Assembly (NCBI RefSeq): GCF_037126465.1
Contig: NC_088201.1
Coordinates: 233,326,258 to 233,390,257, forward strand
From: Ornithodoros turicata
Taxonomy: Eukaryota > Arthropoda > Arachnida > Ixodida > Argasidae
Direction: 5' to 3'
Length of the DNA: 64,000 bases
Positions within the stretch are counted from its first letter, which is position 1, and the number at the start of each line of letters is the position of its first letter. The position numbers and the translations under genes were made by a program. Below the pieces are notes generated by a model that was not told the DNA's origin, did not search any database, and worked only from the letters and a program-made list of their open reading frames with translations. Positions 59,106 to 64,000 of the stretch are shown here, one piece after another.

Positions 59106-59244
59106 GTAAGAGCCTAGAGTACGCATCAAAGAATATGAAAGTGATTGGGTTCACAAAAGTACAATGGGTGCTGCATTTGTACGAGTGAAAATATTATATT
59201 AATCTGTACTACTATTACTATTAATCTGTAGTGCTATTAATAAG

Positions 59245-59903
59245 CAGTGATGGCCAGTAGTTAACTACATGTAGTTAAACTACTAGTTAAACTACCTGAT
59301 TGTAGTTAAAAAGTAGTTATCAACTACTTGCAGAAATGTAGTGGCAACTACTAGTTAAACTACTATTTTAAGTAGTTAACTACAGTAGTTAGGTTACTGA
59401 AGGCGCCAACTACTTCCGATTTTGCCGCAAGCTTTACGGCACGATTGTGCTTCCGACTTTTACCTTGAGCTACTTGTTTGATGAGAACGGAGGTGCAGAG
59501 CAATTGTGTCGTGCATGTGTACTAAATCTTCACTTTTAATGCTTGTCTAGTGAAGCCTCATTTGATTTGTTGTGAAATAATTCTGCAACTTACCTAGTTT
59601 ATCGCGTAGGCACAGAAAGAATCCCGCCGCAAGCTTTGTATTTGACGATCGTAGCAATGGCTTGAGCCAAAATTTATTATTGCTTGTGATTCATATTTAG
59701 GCATCCAAGAACACTACAAGGGATTGGTGTTGGTGGACAACGTTAAGTAGTTGTAGATGTAGTTAAACTACATTGCAGTAATTAAAAAAGTAGTTTTAAT
59801 TACTCCCCCGAAAAGTAGTTGAACTACTAGTTAAACTACTCAATCACAAAGTAGTTAGTAGTTATAGTTCAACTACTGTAGAAGTAGTTAGTGGCCATCA
59901 CTG
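59245..59903. mobile_element. hAT-like MITE, family A, full length
   Basis: 659 bp, ends CAGTGATGGCCAGTAG/...GTGGCCATCACTG. Iterated TAGTTAACTAC motifs occur at both ends. Absent from the matching place in the minus arm. Confidence 0.85.
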
Positions 59904-60247
59904 CATTTGATTATTGCGTGGAAGCAAGAACCAATTACTCGCCAAAATTCAAGTTGCACTTTTCTCTCATTTGGCGTGGAATGGTCCAGCTGGGTCTCTT
60001 TTGCACAGGTTGTATGTATGACGCGATCGTCATTGCTTCCTCTGATTCCGTTGCGTTCGACAAGAAACAGTCCTCGCAGACCTCTAAGTCGATTAAGGTG
60101 TCGACTAAATCCATTGGCACTGCTGTAATCAGCTGTAATCAACCACAGTAAAAGTATCCAGAGTATGAGTATCGCAACACAATTTTTTGGCACAAGGTAC
60201 GACAATGCCTTTTGCGTCCTGGCCATGAAATCCCTGTACCTTAACAA
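59888..60247 (-). CDS. Hypothetical ORF with N-terminal hydrophobic segment
   Basis: 119 codons from ATG 60247. A hydrophobic run (VAILILWILLLWLI) near residues 24-37 could be a signal anchor. No homologue recognised. It overlaps the end of an hAT-like MITE, which argues against it. On the opposite strand 60009-60151, after TTTTGCACAG, is a phase-compatible terminal exon candidate for the plus-strand peptide gene. Both readings are weak. Confidence 0.2.
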   Translation of the reverse strand: MLRYRDFMARTQKALSYLVPKNCVAILILWILLLWLITADYSSANGFSRHLNRLRGLRGLFLVERNGIRGSNDDRVIHTTCAKETQLDHSTPNERKVQLEFWRVIGSCFHAIIKCSDGH

Positions 60248-60736
60248 GCGCAGAAAGTTGGGCTAGTTGGTGAGACAGCATACTGCAGATGTTGGATTTG
60301 TGTTCCGGATTTTCGGGGTACCACTGTCCTGGGGAGGGCCAGATCTCAAATTACCCGGGAGATAATAGAAGCGCATCACATACTTTTGGCGGGGGAAGGC
60401 AAGCGTGTCAGTCAACCATCTCTAACACATTCTGATAAAGAACTTGCCTTTCTAAGTACCTAATTACGTCCTTACTATATACTGGCTGCCGTGCGTCTAT
60501 CAGCACGGTTTGAGGCTTATAACCCGCCACGTGTCGCCTACCGGTTGTGTTTTAAAAGCATTATTTTGCCTGCAATACATATTAGTTGCGAGTGACGCTT
60601 GTGTTTGTGTGCTTCCTTCAGTCCCTGTCTTCCGCGTCCCAACATCTGCAGTACCCTGTACCTTCGCGGACTTAGCCAGTGCCCTGTGGGGCAGTATTCA
60701 TTTTCCGGTACAGACGCTAACGTATCGCCCACGCCG

Positions 60737-61000
60737 TTGGCGCTTCGATAACGACCATTAATTGGGCTTCGTTTCCTCGGAGCGACCCCTGAGGCAGGAT
60801 GTATACGATATAAGCGTCAGAAACATAGATTGCAACATCCGTGCCCTTCTGATAGAGTTTAACCGCAAGTTAGAGCAAGGAACAGTACAAAATATCGGGA
60901 CACTTCCTTGATATAATGAGCAAAGTTCGACACGTGCGACATCCAAAGAGCGGATGTTTGTGCACGTTGTGACAGCCCTGTTCTCCACGCCGAGCTCCCT
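60737..61000 (-). mobile_element. Family L fragment
   Basis: The minus strand carries ATCAAGGAAGTGTCCCGATA and CCCAATTAATGGTCGTTATC in L order. Ends incomplete. Confidence 0.5.
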
Positions 61001-61035
61001 GAGTTTCACATATCGTTCGCCGGCGTACTTGACAT

Positions 61036-61348
61036 AGAGATAAACTGATGTTCTGAGGCTGGAACAACATAGAAGGGACAGATACAAACAAAGCCTCAAA
61101 TTGCCTAAGAAATCAACGATGAAAGATGAAAGTCACTGAAAAGGTTAGCCAGCTGTAGGGATCAAACCCACATCTTCTGATTTTAGAAGATGTGGGTTAG
61201 TTTAGAAGATGTGGGTTCGATCCCTACAGCTTGCTAACCTTTTCAGTGACTTTCATCTTTCATCGTTGATTTGTTAGGCAATTTGAGGCTTTGTTTGTAT
61301 CTGTCCCTTCTATGTTGTTCCAGCCTCAGAACATCAGTTTATCTCTTG
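61036..61348. mobile_element. Head-to-head SINE foldback
   Basis: Two arms of about 145 bp (AGAGATAAACTGATGTTCTG ... GGTTCGATCCCTACAGC) are inverted around TTTTAGAAGATGTGG. They share the 3' body CTTTTCAGTGACTTTCATC with the tRNA-like copy at 61497. Confidence 0.85.
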
Positions 61349-61496
61349 TTCAACAGGTGCCGCTTGCGTCGATTTCCGTCGTATGAATGTGTGTATGAGT
61401 GAGCAAAAATGTAAGAGAGAAAGGAGGGTGAGTGAGAGTGAGTGGCTGGTTTGTCGTCCCTTCAGATGACGCACCCCGAAAGTCGCTGGAGAGGCG

Positions 61497-61605
61497 TGTT
61501 AGCTTAGCTCAATTGGTAGAGCCCTGGACCGGCAATCCAGAAGATGTGGGATCGATCCCTACAGCTGGCTAACCTTTTCAGTGACTTTCATCTTTCATCG
61601 TACTT
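61497..61605 (+). mobile_element. tRNA-like SINE head and body
   Basis: TTAGCTCAATTGGTAGAGCC is a good A box/D-arm, CTGGA/TCCAG forms an anticodon stem with loop CCGGCAA (C instead of T33), and GGGATCGATCCC gives a T-arm. The acceptor stem is imperfect and no CCA-compatible 3' end follows; instead CTTTTCAGTGACTTTC continues as in the foldback at 61036. Therefore SINE or tRNA pseudogene rather than a working tRNA. Confidence 0.7.
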
Positions 61606-62256
61606 GACATGTTCGCGGAGTTATATAGCGAGACAACTATGACCGTACGTAGAGGCGAATAAGTGTGCACCAAAAACTCCTAGACATTGCTACGAGTATG
61701 CACTAAATGCGTTCGAAATATGCAGTGAAAAACCTGAGTATATATCCAATGCTGAGTGACGACGTTTGAAGAGATGGCACCAGCACAGGGGTTCGAACCC
61801 ATGCCCTGTGACTGCCGTTGGCAGCTGGACGTTGTGTGGAGGGCGTTGTGTTTGTGCTTCGATGTTTATTTGCCTCATCCTCTACAAAGTTATGTGTTTT
61901 CCCCTTGTTTCTTTTTTTTTCGAAGGCAGCACTTGACATCAAAGCAAAATGTATCCCCTCGCAAAAAGAAAGAAAGAAAAAAAAAGAGCTTTAGCACGAT
62001 AGAATAAAGCCGCATTTCCTTAGAAGCGCACCGTAAAGCAGCGCAATAGACATAAATCATGCACCTCGCCACGGGTTAAAATGAGAACGCCGCATGTCTG
62101 CAAAACGGTAAAGAAAGCGGCGAAGGCCAAAGATGTCCGAAGCGAACCTCCTCCGACGCTATGCTTACCCTGAGCGCCGAGCTTATGTAAAGTGGAGCCT
62201 GAACGCCACACCCGTCCGAAACGTGGAAGATACCCCATTGACCAAGAGCATGTCCT

Positions 62257-63211
62257 ACACTCTTTAAAAAAGGGTGTACTTTCACTCCTTTTTTTTTTTT
62301 TGCCACATGTATAACACCCTTTTGGAGAGTACAATTACTCTCAAAACGGGAGACTCCTCACTCCCCGAAGGGAGTAGCATAACACCTTTCTCGTTACTGG
62401 AGAGTAATATTACTCCCCGGCAGGGAGAGGGTGTAATGCTACTCAGTGATGGCCACTAACTACTCCTGCAGTAGTTTAACTATAACTACTAACTACTTTG
62501 CGGTTGAGTAGTTTAACTAGTAGTTCAACTACTTTTCAGGGGAGTAGTTAAAACTACTTCTTTAACTACTGCAATGTAGTTTAACTACATCTATAACTAC
62601 TTAACGTTGTCCATCAACATCAATCCCTTGTAGTGCTCTTGGACACCCAAATATGAATCACAAGCAATGATAAACTTATGCTCAAGCAATTGCTAAGATT
62701 GTCAAATAGAAAGCTTGCGGCGGGATTCTTTCTGTGCGTACGCGATAAACTAAGTTACAGAATTATTTCACAGCAAATGAGGCTTCGCTAGACAAGCATT
62801 AAAAGTGAAGATTTAGTACACGTGTACGACACAATTGCTCTGCACCTCCGTTCTCATCAAACAAGTAGCTCAAGGTAAAAGTCGGAAGCACAATCGTGCC
62901 GTAAAGCTTGCGGCAAATTCGGAAGTAGTTCGCGCCTTCAGTAACCTAACTACTCTAGTTAACTACTTAGAATTGTAGTTGAACTAGTAGTTGCCACTAC
63001 ATTTCTGCAAGTAGTTGATAACTACTTTTTAACTACAATCAGGTAGTTTAACTAGTAGTTTAACTACGTGTAGTTAACTACTGGCCATCACTGATGCTAC
63101 TCCCTTGAGGGAGTTAGAAGGCACCCTTTTGAGCGTAATTGTACTCTCCAAAAGGCTGTTATACATGTGGCAAGGAAAGGAGTTGAAGTACACCCTTTTT
63201 TTAAAGTGTGT
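62257..63211. mobile_element. TIR element, family B, split by family A MITE
   Basis: Ends CACTCTTTAAAAAAGGGTGT/ACACCCTTTTTTTAAAGTGTG, TA on both sides. Arms share CACATGTATAACA and GGAGAGTACAATTAC. Interrupted at 62444-63093. Confidence 0.85.
62444..63093. mobile_element. hAT-like MITE, family A, perfect 8-bp TSD
   Basis: CAGTGATGGCCACTAACTAC to GGCCATCACTG, 650 bp, with ATGCTACT at 62436-62443 and 63094-63101. This copy fixes family A as hAT-like. Confidence 0.93.
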
Positions 63212-63224
63212 AGTGGGTTAAGGC

Positions 63225-63490
63225 GTAACGGCGTCGTAAGGCGTCGTTGGTGGTAGCCTAGGTCGTGCAGAACACTGGGACGTGATGGGTTCGAACCCTT
63301 GCACCGGCTCTGCTGTCTGAGGCGTTCCCAAGACTTTCCACACAAATGTCCGCACAGTTCCGCCGTGAAGTCCGCCGAGGACGCAAAGTAACCCTGCTGT
63401 CCCCCACTCCTTCCCGCTGCCCTCTTTCCATATGTCCAGGTCTCAGACCCACAGTTGCTTTGCGACGTTAAGGGGCGAATACATCGTATT
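63225..63490 (+). mobile_element. tRNA-Leu/Ser-like SINE, diverged
   Basis: GGTTCGAACCC B box at 63289-63299, then GCCGGCTC-like body with CACAGTTCCGCCGTGAAGTC and GTCCCCCACTCCTTCC as in 29168-29472. The head near 63216-63250 is degraded. Confidence 0.75.
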
Positions 63491-63736
63491 ATGTGGTCCT
63501 AAAAAATGGTCTGTACTCTACCATAGCCTGTACTCTACCATAGCCACAAGTTTTTCGCGGCTTCTTCCTGATACGTATGTAAGTTAGTATTGAACGTTTT
63601 GCATCTCATCTCCTTGTCGATTTGGTATTAGAGGCAATTTAATTAGAGCGTCTCGAAGTGAATTCCGAATCCCGAGAAATCATTTGCTTCGCAAGGCCAT
63701 TCTCTCCCTTCATCATGGCGTCCTCCAGAACCTTCC

Positions 63737-63992
63737 AATGGTGGTGGTGGGTGGTGATAGGGCTTGCCGTTGTCGGCCTCACGTATGTGGGCAACGTCAC
63801 GACTGACGCCCTGGGGGAATGTGCGTCCTGGGCCGACTTCTAAGGGAACTGTGCCGACATATGTCTGAAAGCGTCTGAGGAAAACCCAGGAAAACCCCAG
63901 ACAGCACTGCCGGCACCGGGATTCGAACCCGGGTACCTCCCAGTCTCGACGTGACATGGCCAGCACGCTAACCACTGAGCCACGGGAGCTGG
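63737..63992 (-). mobile_element. tRNA-derived SINE, (CCA)-tail type
   Basis: Minus strand: CTCCCGTGGCTCAGTGGTTA head, B box GGGTTCGAATCCC, body with AGACATATGTCGGCACAGTT, tail CCACCACCACC. AACCTTC borders both sides (about 63729-63735 and 63994-64000), a target duplication cut by the window end. Confidence 0.9.
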
Positions 63993-64000
63993 TAACCTTC

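Larger units (their letters stand above)
48340..59165 (+). repeat. Inverted duplication, plus arm
   Basis: Counterpart of 28150-34960 on the opposite strand, longer because of private insertions (hammerhead pair, D2/H2/F elements, family C, LINE, MITEs). Flanking intronic sequence stays alignable on both sides of the inserts. Confidence 0.85.

Noticed and set aside
59245..59903. Clear target duplication for this family A copy
   Set aside because: Flanks do not match over 8 bp; assignment rests on the 62444-63093 copy.
61497..61575. Functional tRNA gene
   Set aside because: C at the usual U33, poor acceptor stem, and a SINE body shared with a nearby foldback.
61780..61830. Second tRNA-like B box (GGGTTCGAACCC) on the minus strand
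   Set aside because: No convincing A box or clover-leaf; left as possible SINE debris.

Overview
This is a repeat-dominated eukaryotic nuclear window with almost no ordinary coding content. The features that point to a chelicerate, most likely a tick (Ixodida), are several tRNA-derived SINE families with intact B boxes and a shared tail style, Penelope-like element pieces (YVDD reverse transcriptase, GIY-YIG endonuclease, hammerhead motifs), many TIR/foldback elements, and a GT-AG spliced secreted-peptide gene. The species call is an inference; no database search was possible.

Layout. 1-5.8 kb holds nested foldback and hAT-like elements. 6.04-15.57 kb is one tandem satellite array (203-204 bp monomer, about 46-47 copies). 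15.8-18.3 kb (minus strand) is a decayed, intron-containing DDE-type transposase relic. 18.6-27.3 kb is a mosaic of foldback elements, SINEs and a deleted Ty3/gypsy-like element. 28.2-35.0 kb (minus) and 48.3-59.2 kb (plus) are two arms of an inverted duplication. Each arm carries a TATA/CCAAT promoter, a long intron, a signal-peptide exon and a second short exon of a small secreted-peptide gene. The arms differ mainly by later transposon insertions. Between and inside the arms lie a 2.4-kb hAT-like element with perfect 8-bp target duplications, triple-nested foldbacks (39.5-40.75 kb), a foldback family inserted into itself (41.4-42.4 kb), LINE 3' ends, Penelope fragments and SINEs with target-site duplications. 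59.2-64 kb is again SINEs and hAT-like MITEs.

The only plausible host gene pair is the secreted peptide. The minus copy encodes a signal peptide plus pro-region and stays open past exon 2. The plus copy has a CAA-to-TAA change at the end of exon 2 and has lost the exon-1 splice-donor segment. The most unusual non-coding object is a pair of hammerhead-ribozyme motifs in direct tandem, 244 bp apart (49.83-50.15 kb, minus). One has a complete canonical core, which is the architecture expected of a small circular-RNA retrozyme. A second lead is a 27-bp near-match between the satellite monomer and the 3' coding end of a LINE present in the window.
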